DNA from: JBCFBK01 sp038562555
GTDB taxonomy: Bacteria; Bacteroidota; Bacteroidia; Bacteroidales; Prolixibacteraceae
Assembly: GCA_038562555.1 (NCBI GenBank)
Contig: JBCFBK010000076.1
Coordinates: forward strand, 1-18,526
Direction: 5' to 3'
Length of the DNA stretch: 18,526 bases
Below are positions 1 to 6,809 of the stretch, piece by piece. Under the pieces are notes generated by a model, which was not told where the DNA came from, ran no database searches, and was given only the letters and a program-made list of their open reading frames with translations. Every line of letters starts with the position of its first letter. The stretch's first letter is position 1. The position numbers and the translations under genes are program-made.

Positions 1-47
1 CCACACTGCGACCTGATCGCCCTCACACCTTCACTAAAAAAGCAATT

Positions 48-1583
48 ATGGATTTAAAGGCAAAATTTGAAAATTTTGAAAAGATTAACAAAGAAGCCGA
101 GGCTGGCGGCGGAACAGAACGTGTGGATAAGCAACATGCTTCAGGAAAAAAAACTGCACGTGAACGTATTCTGGAATTATTGGACTACAACTCATTCAAT
201 GAAATTGACAAACTGGTTACCCACCGTGCCAGCGATTTTGGCATTGATAAAAATAAAATTCCCGGTGACGGCGTTGTGACCGGGTATGGAACGATTAATG
301 GCAGTCTGGTTTATGTTTTTGCGCAGGACTTCACCGTCTTTGGCGGAACGATGAGCCGGGCAAATGCCGATAAGATCGTGAAAATCCAGGAGATGGCCAT
401 AAAAATGGGAAAACCGCTGATCGGATTGAATGACTCGGGCGGTGCACGCATTCAGGAAGGTGTGCAAAGCCTTGCCGGCTATGCCGACATTTTTTACAAT
501 AATGTTATTTCGTCAGGAGTAATCCCGCAGATCAGCGTTATTCTTGGTCCCTGTGCCGGCGGAGCCGTTTATTCTCCGGCTTTGACTGATTTTATTTTCA
601 TGGTAAACGAAACCAGCCACATGTTCGTGACGGGACCCGATGTTATCCGGACCGTTACCCACGAGGAGGTAAGCAAGGAGGAACTGGGAGGTGCTGTCAC
701 ACACAGCACAAAAAGCGGCGTCGCGCATTTCACAGGCGATGATGAGGAACAGACGCTGATGATGGTACGCGAGCTCGTCAGCTTTCTTCCCGCTAACAAC
801 ATGGCCGATCCGGGCGCACGAGAAACAACAGACCCGGCCGATCGGACAGATCCCGCTTTGGATAAAACCGTACCCGCCGATCCAAATAAACCTTACGACA
901 TGAAGGAAATCATCTATCGCATTGTCGATGATGAACATTTTATGGAAGTTCAGCCTCTGTACGCCCAAAATATCATTATTGGATTTGCCCGGTTCGCCGG
1001 CCGTGCTGTAGGCCTGGTAGCCAATCAGCCGGCCTTTCTCGCCGGTGTGCTCGATATCAATTCATCGGCAAAGGCAGCGCGGTTTGTCCGTTTTTGTGAT
1101 GCTTTCAACATCCCGTTGGTCACGCTGGTTGACGTTCCGGGGTTCCTGCCCGGCACACAACAGGAATTTGGCGGGATTATCAAACATGGCGCAAAACTGC
1201 TATACGCCTTTGCCGAAGCGACGGTTCCAAAGGTTACCCTCATTACCAGAAAAGCGTATGGGGGCGCCTACGATGTGATGTCGAGCAAACACATCGGCGG
1301 CGACATTAATTATGCCTATCCGACAGCAGAGATCGCAGTGATGGGCCCGGAGGGAGCGATCAACATTTTATACCGTAATAAATTCACAGAGGAGGAAAAG
1401 GCAAAAGCCGTAGAAGAATACCGCGATGCCTTCGCCAATCCGTACCGCGCTGCTGCTCTGGGTTATATCGATGAAATTATATTCCCCCGTGAAACCAGAA
1501 GAAAAATCATCAACGCACTGGAAATGACACACGATAAGCGAAAACTAAATCTTCCCCGCAAACATGGTAATATTCCGCTATAA
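48..1583 (+). CDS. mmdA: Acyl-CoA carboxyltransferase (propionyl-CoA carboxylase beta / methylmalonyl-CoA decarboxylase alpha)
   Basis: The 511-residue product is a full-length biotin-dependent carboxyltransferase subunit, which moves CO2 between carboxybiotin and an acyl-CoA (propionyl-CoA/methylmalonyl-CoA) in the cytoplasm. Two crotonase-fold halves are visible. The N-half has TARER (36-40), NDSGGARIQEG (128-138) and the first oxyanion-hole loop GPCAGGAVYSPA (168-179). The C-half has the second loop AYGGAYDVM (403-411). Asp409 lies where propionyl-CoA carboxylases carry the Asp that sets propionyl rather than acetyl specificity (family knowledge). The C-terminus RKHGNIPL is typical of the family. 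The frame is open upstream to the window edge, but the ATG at 48 gives the normal N-terminus. No biotin carrier, biotin carboxylase or OadG-like gene follows; partners may lie upstream of the window or elsewhere. PccB and MmdA cannot be separated from sequence alone, so the symbol is provisional. Confidence 0.93.
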   Translation: MDLKAKFENFEKINKEAEAGGGTERVDKQHASGKKTARERILELLDYNSFNEIDKLVTHRASDFGIDKNKIPGDGVVTGYGTINGSLVYVFAQDFTVFGGTMSRANADKIVKIQEMAIKMGKPLIGLNDSGGARIQEGVQSLAGYADIFYNNVISSGVIPQISVILGPCAGGAVYSPALTDFIFMVNETSHMFVTGPDVIRTVTHEEVSKEELGGAVTHSTKSGVAHFTGDDEEQTLMMVRELVSFLPANNMADPGARETTDPADRTDPALDKTVPADPNKPYDMKEIIYRIVDDEHFMEVQPLYAQNIIIGFARFAGRAVGLVANQPAFLAGVLDINSSAKAARFVRFCDAFNIPLVTLVDVPGFLPGTQQEFGGIIKHGAKLLYAFAEATVPKVTLITRKAYGGAYDVMSSKHIGGDINYAYPTAEIAVMGPEGAINILYRNKFTEEEKAKAVEEYRDAFANPYRAAALGYIDEIIFPRETRRKIINALEMTHDKRKLNLPRKHGNIPL

Positions 1584-1602
1584 ACAACAGGTTATCTGAA
1601 AA

Positions 1603-1641
1603 GCGCCGCCAGGCCTCTTCCTGCCCGGCGCGGATTTCTTT
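1603..1641 (+). terminator. Probable terminator after the carboxyltransferase gene
   Basis: A GC-rich hairpin starts 20 bases after the stop codon: GCGCCG (1603-1608) pairs with CGGCGC (1626-1631), and CAGG (1610-1613) pairs with CCTG (1620-1623), with a small C/CC internal loop and a six-base loop. The tail is GGATTTCTTT, so the U-run is poor. It may be a weak intrinsic terminator or a 3'-end stabiliser. Confidence 0.45.
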
Positions 1642-1685
1642 ACGGGATCGGCCCGGACTGGCATGTCTTTCTAAAAGGATTTTAC

Positions 1686-1715
1686 TAATTTCGGTGCCGC
1701 GGATCAAGGTCCGCG
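1686..1715 (+). promoter_or_regulatory. Candidate promoter -7 box and 5' leader hairpin of the lipoprotein gene
   Basis: TAATTTCG (1686-1693) is one base off the Bacteroidota -7 consensus TAnnTTTG. No good -33 TTTG is seen. Just downstream, CGCGGA (1698-1703) and TCCGCG (1710-1715) form a perfect 6-bp stem with loop TCAAGG, followed by TTTTAACC. If transcription starts around 1698, this hairpin would cap the 5' end of the mRNA. Alternatively it is a second, weak terminator for the upstream gene. Confidence 0.3.
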
Positions 1716-1743
1716 TTTTAACCGTTAATTAACTCTTTTACAA

Positions 1744-2913
1744 ATGAACTTAAAAACACCGTCACTCACTGACATGTTTGCAAAAGCATGTTTCGCCATG
1801 GCCGTTATTTTTGCGATCTCTTCGTGTACAGCAAAAAAAACAAACCCGCGGGTGGTCTTAAACAAGGCTTATAAAAACGAAATAATAGCGGGACGCGAAG
1901 CAGCCAGACTTTATTTCCTCACTTCATCTGTCCCGGGAATGTCTGTTTCGGTTTCGCTCAACGGGGAAACCATATGGTCGGAGGGCATGGGATATGCCAG
2001 CAAAGAACTCCTTGCCCCGGCAACTCCGGAAACCAAATTTCGCATCGGCGGAACATCACGCATGTTCACAACCTTTCTGATCGCCAGACTCCAGGAAGAA
2101 GGGAAGCTGAAAACATATGAATCTTTTTACCGGTACGTGCCTGAGTATCCAAAAAAACAATGGGATTTTACGCTTTACCAACTGGGATTGCATACCGCCG
2201 GATTTCCGGAGGACAAGGAAGCAGACCTGCTGAAAAAAAGCGAATTATACCGGACGCTGAAAGAATACGTTAAAAGTTTATCAAACGACACGCTCGTTTA
2301 CAAACCGGATACTTATTTTATGATCTCTGATTATGGTCCGAGCCTTCTGGGCATCCTTGCCGAAGAAATTACCCAAAAGAAATTCCCGGTCCTGATGAAA
2401 GAGATGATCCTGGATACACTGGGCCTGGATGAAACAATCCTTGACCAGCCCCTTTACCTGATCGAAAATCGCTCGCAGACGTACTATCAGAATTATATTG
2501 CCCAATTAATGAATGCCCCCGAAATTGATCCGGGCTTTTGCGCACCCGCTCAGGGTTTTCTTTCGACTGCCGACGATTTAAATAAAGCCGGGCAGGCTGT
2601 TTTGGATACAGCTTTCTTCAGCCGGGAATCGCTCGATTTGTTCTTTACACGGCATAAACTGGAAGGAGGCTACGAAATGAATATGGGCTTTGGCTGGTGG
2701 TCAATTAAAGATAGTCAGGACCGTTCGCTGTACGGACAAATAGGTTCGACGATCGGTGGCAGTTCAATGCTCCTTGTTTTTCCCGATCAAAGACTGGTCG
2801 TCAGTGTTTGTTCCAATCTTTCGGATGATTCTTCAAAGTTACCCGCGCAGGAAATTGCTGAAATCTTTCTCAAAAAGATCGACCCCCGCGAAAGTGATTT
2901 AAAGAAAGAATAA
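1744..2913 (+). CDS. Beta-lactamase-fold (serine hydrolase family) lipoprotein with degenerate active site
   Basis: The 389-residue product has a lipoprotein signal: a hydrophobic stretch (about residues 13-25) and lipobox ISSC with Cys28, so it is probably membrane-anchored and periplasm- or surface-facing. The rest follows the class C beta-lactamase / penicillin-binding (Pfam Beta-lactamase) fold: PGMSVSVSLNGE (64-75), the motif-1 region FRIGGTSRMFT (99-109), LHTAGFPE (149-156), the motif-2 region ISDYG (194-198), LSTADDL (273-279) and the motif-3 region YGQIGST (330-336). All three catalytic motifs are altered. SxxK reads G103-T-S-R106, YxN reads I194-S-D196, and HxG has Gln332 instead of His. 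Serine acylation therefore looks impossible; I infer a pseudoenzyme that binds peptidoglycan peptides or a partner, but no function is shown. The frame is intact and the length normal, so this is not a decaying pseudogene by frameshift. It is probably monocistronic. Confidence 0.82.
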   Translation: MNLKTPSLTDMFAKACFAMAVIFAISSCTAKKTNPRVVLNKAYKNEIIAGREAARLYFLTSSVPGMSVSVSLNGETIWSEGMGYASKELLAPATPETKFRIGGTSRMFTTFLIARLQEEGKLKTYESFYRYVPEYPKKQWDFTLYQLGLHTAGFPEDKEADLLKKSELYRTLKEYVKSLSNDTLVYKPDTYFMISDYGPSLLGILAEEITQKKFPVLMKEMILDTLGLDETILDQPLYLIENRSQTYYQNYIAQLMNAPEIDPGFCAPAQGFLSTADDLNKAGQAVLDTAFFSRESLDLFFTRHKLEGGYEMNMGFGWWSIKDSQDRSLYGQIGSTIGGSSMLLVFPDQRLVVSVCSNLSDDSSKLPAQEIAEIFLKKIDPRESDLKKE

Positions 2914-2942
2914 AAAAAGGCGAAGTGACCTTCGCCTTTTTT
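2913..2942. terminator. Bidirectional intrinsic terminator between the lipoprotein gene and glyA
   Basis: A perfect hairpin: GGCGAAG (2919-2925), loop TGAC, CTTCGCC (2930-2936), flanked by A6 on the left and T6 on the right. Because of the A-run and T-run it works in both directions. It begins right at the stop codon of the + gene and lies 15 bases beyond the stop of glyA on the - strand. Confidence 0.93.
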
Positions 2943-2956
2943 ATTCTTTCCAAGAT

Positions 2957-4237
2957 TTACCACGCAAATAGAGGCAGGTCTTTCATCATTTCATTTACTT
3001 TTAGTTTTACAGAAGCAACGACTTGCTGGTTTTCCGGATCGCTCAGTACCTCGTCGATGAGATCAACAATAACTTCCATCTGTCCTTCCTTTAGACCACG
3101 GGTGGTTATTGCAGGAGTGCCTACCCGTAGTCCCGATGTGGTAAACGGAGAGCGGCTGTCGAACGGGACCATGTTCTTATTGATGGTAATGTCGGCCGCC
3201 ACCAGCGCATTTTCCGCAGCTTTACCGGTCAACGCCGGGAACTTGGTACGAAGGTCGATCAGCATGCTGTGATTGTCGGTTCCGCCCGAAATCACTTTGT
3301 AACCCCGGTCTACAAAAACCTGTGCCATGACAGCAGCATTCTTTTTTACCTGTGCCTGGTAATCTTTATAGGAATGATCGAGGGCTTCGCCAAAGGCAAC
3401 AGCCTTTGCAGCAATCACATGTTCCAGGGGTCCGCCCTGCTGTCCGGGAAAAATGGATGAATCAAGAACAGCCGACATCATTTTAATTTCTCCTTTCGGG
3501 GTTTTAAAACCGAACGGATTCTCAAAATCCTTGCCAATCAGGATAATGCCTCCACGTGGACCACGCAGCGTTTTATGGGTTGTGGAGGTAACAATATGGG
3601 CAAATTTTACAGGATTTTCAAGCAGTCCGGCAGCAATCAGTCCGGCAGGATGAGCCATATCGATCATCAGGATAGCGCCGGTTTCATCAGCAATCCGCCG
3701 CATCCGCCGGTAGTCCCATTCTCTGGAATATGCTGATGCTCCGCCGATGATGAGTTTAGGCCGGTGTTCGCGCGCCAGGGCTTCCATTTCGTCATAATCG
3801 ACAAGGCCGGTCTCTTCCTTCACGTGATAAGCTATTGGCTGATATAAAATACCGGACGAATTCACCGGCGATCCATGCGACAAATGACCGCCGTGCGACA
3901 AATCAAGTCCGAGAAATTTATCACCTGGATTCAAAACCACGCTCAGTACAGCAGCATTGGCCTGTGCGCCCGAATGAGGCTGAACGTTTGCATATTCAGC
4001 ATCAAAAAGTTGCTTCAGCCGGTCAATAGCCAGTTGTTCGGTCATATCAACATACTGACAACCTCCGTAATACCTCTTGCCAGGATAACCCTCCGCATAT
4101 TTATTGGTCATTACCGACCCCATAGCCTCCAGTACCTGATCGCTCACAAAGTTTTCGGAAGCGATCAGTTCAATGCCGTTTATCTGACGTTGACGTTCCC
4201 TTTTAATAATATCAAATACCTGTTGGTCTCTGTTCAT
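2957..4237 (-). CDS. glyA: Serine hydroxymethyltransferase
   Basis: This PLP enzyme interconverts serine and glycine with tetrahydrofolate, supplying one-carbon units in the cytoplasm. From the chosen start the protein has 426 residues, the usual bacterial length. Landmarks are IELIASENF (22-30), the NKYAEGYPGKRYYGG substrate region (45-59), the SGAQANAAV segment (89-97), MIDMAHPAGL (191-200) and the PLP-lysine motif TTHKTLRGPRGG with Lys222. An in-frame ATG exists at 4354, but the 39 extra residues it would add resemble nothing in the family, and the promoter box at 4281-4288 lies inside that extension. The ATG at 4237 gives the conserved N-terminus MNRDQQVFDIIKRE. The gene is transcribed away from the small membrane-protein gene at 4400 and ends at a shared terminator. 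Confidence 0.97.
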   Translation of the reverse strand: MNRDQQVFDIIKRERQRQINGIELIASENFVSDQVLEAMGSVMTNKYAEGYPGKRYYGGCQYVDMTEQLAIDRLKQLFDAEYANVQPHSGAQANAAVLSVVLNPGDKFLGLDLSHGGHLSHGSPVNSSGILYQPIAYHVKEETGLVDYDEMEALAREHRPKLIIGGASAYSREWDYRRMRRIADETGAILMIDMAHPAGLIAAGLLENPVKFAHIVTSTTHKTLRGPRGGIILIGKDFENPFGFKTPKGEIKMMSAVLDSSIFPGQQGGPLEHVIAAKAVAFGEALDHSYKDYQAQVKKNAAVMAQVFVDRGYKVISGGTDNHSMLIDLRTKFPALTGKAAENALVAADITINKNMVPFDSRSPFTTSGLRVGTPAITTRGLKEGQMEVIVDLIDEVLSDPENQQVVASVKLKVNEMMKDLPLFAW

Positions 4238-4280
4238 GTGTCTGATTTTTGTTTCTGAAAACGAAGCTGTTTTATGACCG

Positions 4281-4311
4281 CAAAGGTAAGACTTTTGTTT
4301 GGGCACCGAAA
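4281..4311 (-). promoter_or_regulatory. glyA promoter
   Basis: On the - strand TACCTTTG (4281-4288) matches the Bacteroidota -7 consensus TAnnTTTG exactly. Nineteen bases upstream is TTTC (4308-4311), near the -33 TTTG consensus. The implied leader is about 35-40 bases. This placement supports the glyA start at 4237 rather than at 4354. Confidence 0.55.
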
Positions 4312-4364
4312 TAATAGAAATGAACAATATCGCCTTTTTTTCAACCAAACCCATATCAAATCGT

Positions 4365-4372
4365 TAACTTTG
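4365..4372 (+). promoter_or_regulatory. Candidate -7 box for the small membrane-protein gene
   Basis: TAACTTTG fits TAnnTTTG exactly and lies 27 bases before the ATG at 4400. No -33 TTTG is found at the usual 19-22 base spacing, so the call rests on the -7 box alone. It is divergent from the glyA promoter. Confidence 0.42.
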
Positions 4373-4399
4373 AATCGGGAATTTTGAACGTAAAACGGA

Positions 4400-4795
4400 A
4401 TGAACAAACAAGACAGGCCACTTCTCCTATCAGCCGCCATTTTTTTGAGTTTAATCGGAAGCAGCGTGGCAACGCTGGTTTATTTTTCTGCAGCAGTTTT
4501 TTTCGGTCAGACTAAAGAACTGGTCGAAAAACTGACGAATATACAGGCACCGCAAAACTTATCAGCCGTTTATATGGCCGTCTTCGGCGTTCTTTACGGT
4601 CTGTCATTGCTTGGTGTCATCAAGATGCACAAAATGCAGAGATCAGGTCTTTCCCTGTATGCCTTCGCACAGATAAGCCTGCTGATCCTTCCGCTGGCAT
4701 GGATCGGAACACAAGCCTTTTCATCGACAAACACCATTTTCACCCTGCTTTTTATAACGATCTACGGAATACACCGGAAGAGGCTGCAGGCATAG
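4400..4795 (+). CDS. Small hypothetical membrane protein, four predicted helices
   Basis: I do not recognise a family. The 131-residue product is strongly hydrophobic, with likely membrane segments at about residues 8-36, 55-75, 85-106 and 111-126. A short polar loop (37-54, QTKELVEKLTNIQAPQN) follows the first segment, a basic loop (KMHKMQRSG, 75-83) joins helices 2 and 3, and the tail HRKRLQA is basic. By the positive-inside rule this suggests cytoplasmic termini and a cytoplasmic 2-3 loop. The ATG follows an exact -7 box and the frame uses codons like its neighbours, so it is probably a real gene. It is divergent from glyA and convergent with the CLC gene; neither neighbour indicates a function. 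Confidence 0.72.
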   Translation: MNKQDRPLLLSAAIFLSLIGSSVATLVYFSAAVFFGQTKELVEKLTNIQAPQNLSAVYMAVFGVLYGLSLLGVIKMHKMQRSGLSLYAFAQISLLILPLAWIGTQAFSSTNTIFTLLFITIYGIHRKRLQA

Positions 4796-4868
4796 GGCAG
4801 ACGGAATAGAGCACAGCGGAGACCGGAAGAGGGTAAAAAGGTTGCAAGGCAGAAAGTTTCTCCTTTCC

Positions 4869-4918
4869 GCTAACAGCTTCTTCCCTGGTGTTTTTAGTCT
4901 TGTGTCTTGGTACATGAT
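4869..4918 (+). repeat. Degenerate intergenic repeat, copy 1
   Basis: This gap between two convergent genes contains GCTAACAGCT (4869-4878) followed by a TAGTCTTGTGTCTTGG stretch (from about 4896). The same elements, CTAACAGCT and GTCTTGnGTCT, recur in inverted orientation just after the epimerase gene near 10202-10233, and the first recurs near 13724. The rest of 4796-4923 holds no clear terminator or gene. Confidence 0.4.
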
Positions 4919-4923
4919 ACTTA

Positions 4924-6690
4924 TTACTCGTTACTCAGCGTTCGCATCGTATTCCTGTAGGTTGAAAATACGCGTGCGCGCGAAATGAAGCCGATATATT
5001 TTCCATTGTCGATCACGGCCAGGTTAAAACGGCCGCTGCTTTCGAACTTGGCCGCAACCGTATGCATGCTGTCGCGTGGAGAAATATAGTATTCGGGCAT
5101 GTACATCAAGTCCTTCACATAAACCTTGTCATAAAGATCGTGATCGAATATTATTTCGCGGATATCATCCATTTTGATCATTCCACACAAGGTACCGTCG
5201 TCCGCCACGACCGGGAACAGATTTCTTTTTGATTTCGCAATGACTTTTGTCAGGTCACCCAGGGTGGCATCGGGCGAAATGATTGCAAAATCTTTCTCTA
5301 TTAAATGGTTTACTTCCATAAAATGAAGGACAGCTTTATCCTTGTGATGGGTTACCAGTTCGCCTTTCATGGCGAGGCGTCGGGCATATATCGAGTGCGG
5401 CTCAAACTGGACAATAGTCAGGTAGGAAACAAGCGCGGATATGATAAGCGGAAAAAACAGCTCATACCCTCCGGTAATCTCCGCTGTCAGGAAGATACCC
5501 AGCAGCGGGGCATGCATCACACCGGCAAGCATGGCAGCCATACCGGCCAGGGAAAAGTTTTCAAGCGGAAGATTTACCCCGAACACATGATTGGAAAAAA
5601 AAGCGACAAAATATCCGCCTATGGCGCCAACAAACAGGGAAGGTGCAAACACGCCTCCCACACCGCCCGAAGCCGTGGTGGCGGTCATAGCAACTACCTT
5701 AAAAATAATCAGCAGCAACAGGAATACAATAATAAACCATGGATTTTCGCGCATATCGAAAAACAAGGAGTTATTCAAAAGCGTTGGCCCCAGATCGTTA
5801 AACACCTTATTAACAGAAGTGTACCCTTCACCCCACAGCGGAGGAAAAATGAAAATTAAAAGTCCCAGCACAAGTCCCCCTGTCGCAATTCGCACGTACT
5901 GTTTTCTGATCCGCCGGAATTTAAGCTCCAAATAGAGACTCATCCGAATAAAATAAAGGGAGACAAATCCCAAAAAGATCCCCAGAATCAGATAAAAAGG
6001 AATGTTTGATCCGTCGAACGTGCTAATGAGATGAAACTTAAAAAGTTCGACTTCACCCATAAAAAAATAGGCTAATACTGCCGAAGATATGGCCGAAATC
6101 ATTAGCGGAATCATCGATGCCATGGTCATGTCGAGCATCAGCACTTCAAGCGTGAAAACCACACCGGCAATGGGCGCATTGAAGATCCCTGCAATGGCGC
6201 CGGTAGCCCCGCATCCGAGCAGCAGCATCGTTTCGCCGTAACTCAGACTGAAAAAGCGGGCCAGGTTTGATCCGATCGCAGAACCGGTTAGGACCACCGG
6301 TGCTTCAGCACCCACCGATCCTCCAAAACCGATGGTAAAACTACTGGTGATCATGCTCGAGATCATGTGATGAGCCTTCAGTATGCCCTTTTTGAGGCTG
6401 ATCGCCTCCAGCGCCTTTGTCACCCCGTGTCCAAGATCATCTTTAATAACCAGTTTAACAAGAAAAACGGTGATCACAATGCCGACAACCGGAAAAGCAA
6501 AAAATAACCAGCTCTCCCTCGAAATATTCAGGTTTCCTACCAGATTCTCACCGATAAAGTGGATGAGATTTTTAAGAATCATCGCCGCTGTACCGCTCAC
6601 CAGTCCGACTACCAGGCTAAGCCAGTAAATTTTTTTTTCGATAATCAGTTGCCTGACCAGCGGATCTATCTTCTTTTTAAATTCCGACAT
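4924..6690 (-). CDS. clcA: CLC-family chloride channel/transporter with C-terminal CBS pair
   Basis: The 588-residue inner-membrane protein has a CLC core of about 440 residues followed by two CBS domains (about 467-515 and 530-580), which in this family sense nucleotides or regulate gating. Selectivity-filter regions are visible: GHGV (87-90, where E. coli has GSGIP), GSVGAEAP (124-131) keeping the external gating glutamate at Glu129, GGVFAP (345-350), and a C-terminal Tyr435 that probably matches the Cl-coordinating Tyr. FTLEV (179-183) aligns with the E. coli FIIEE segment, so the internal proton-transfer glutamate position is Val183. That resembles CLC channels and fluoride-type CLCs more than classical 2Cl-/H+ exchangers, but transport mode cannot be decided from sequence. 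Its own promoter lies in the gap after the PBP gene. Confidence 0.92.
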   Translation of the reverse strand: MSEFKKKIDPLVRQLIIEKKIYWLSLVVGLVSGTAAMILKNLIHFIGENLVGNLNISRESWLFFAFPVVGIVITVFLVKLVIKDDLGHGVTKALEAISLKKGILKAHHMISSMITSSFTIGFGGSVGAEAPVVLTGSAIGSNLARFFSLSYGETMLLLGCGATGAIAGIFNAPIAGVVFTLEVLMLDMTMASMIPLMISAISSAVLAYFFMGEVELFKFHLISTFDGSNIPFYLILGIFLGFVSLYFIRMSLYLELKFRRIRKQYVRIATGGLVLGLLIFIFPPLWGEGYTSVNKVFNDLGPTLLNNSLFFDMRENPWFIIVFLLLLIIFKVVAMTATTASGGVGGVFAPSLFVGAIGGYFVAFFSNHVFGVNLPLENFSLAGMAAMLAGVMHAPLLGIFLTAEITGGYELFFPLIISALVSYLTIVQFEPHSIYARRLAMKGELVTHHKDKAVLHFMEVNHLIEKDFAIISPDATLGDLTKVIAKSKRNLFPVVADDGTLCGMIKMDDIREIIFDHDLYDKVYVKDLMYMPEYYISPRDSMHTVAAKFESSGRFNLAVIDNGKYIGFISRARVFSTYRNTMRTLSNE

Positions 6691-6708
6691 ATCTCAATCA
6701 GCAATCCA

Positions 6709-6737
6709 ACAGGTTTTGTCCTGTCTTTAACACAGGA
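6709..6737 (-). promoter_or_regulatory. Alternative short hairpins at the clcA transcription start and leader
   Basis: Read on the - strand, TCCTGT (6737-6732) can pair with ACAGGA (6724-6719), and the same ACAGG (6724-6720) can instead pair with CCTGT (6713-6709). The two stems compete for one arm. The first arm overlaps the expected transcription start, so only the second hairpin is sure to lie in the leader. The role is unknown. Confidence 0.3.
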
Positions 6738-6738
6738 T

Positions 6739-6769
6739 AAAAGATACTGCTTTTTAATTTGGCAGCAAA
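6739..6769 (-). promoter_or_regulatory. clcA promoter
   Basis: On the - strand, TTTG (6769-6766) is followed after exactly 19 bases by TATCTTTT (6746-6739), which matches TAnnTTTG except for the last base. Spacing and both boxes fit the Bacteroidota primary sigma-factor promoter. The start would fall near 6733, giving a leader of about 43 bases. Confidence 0.55.
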
Positions 6770-6809
6770 ATAATAACCTTCAAACAAAATACAGGCCCGT
6801 CTCTGCAGA

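Noticed and set aside
1..57. A possible C-terminal end of an upstream gene in frame 1, ending with TAA at 55-57 and overlapping the carboxyltransferase start
   Set aside because: Eighteen codons without a recognisable motif are not enough; chance open frames of this length are common.
4238..4280. A glycine, THF or SAM riboswitch before glyA
   Set aside because: The predicted leader is under 45 bases, too short for these aptamers, and no characteristic core is visible.
4238..4354. A longer glyA product starting at the ATG at 4354
   Set aside because: The 39 added residues are unlike serine hydroxymethyltransferase N-termini and the segment contains the predicted glyA -7 box.
5305..5859. A 184-codon + strand open frame inside the CLC gene
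   Set aside because: It is antisense to conserved CLC and CBS motifs, and its composition (Lys/Gln/His-rich, no hydrophobic core) is not protein-like.
6691..6740. A fluoride riboswitch in front of the CLC gene
   Set aside because: The leader is about 43 bases and lacks the crcB-motif GGnGAUG and paired GUUC elements; only short CCTGT/ACAGG stems are present.
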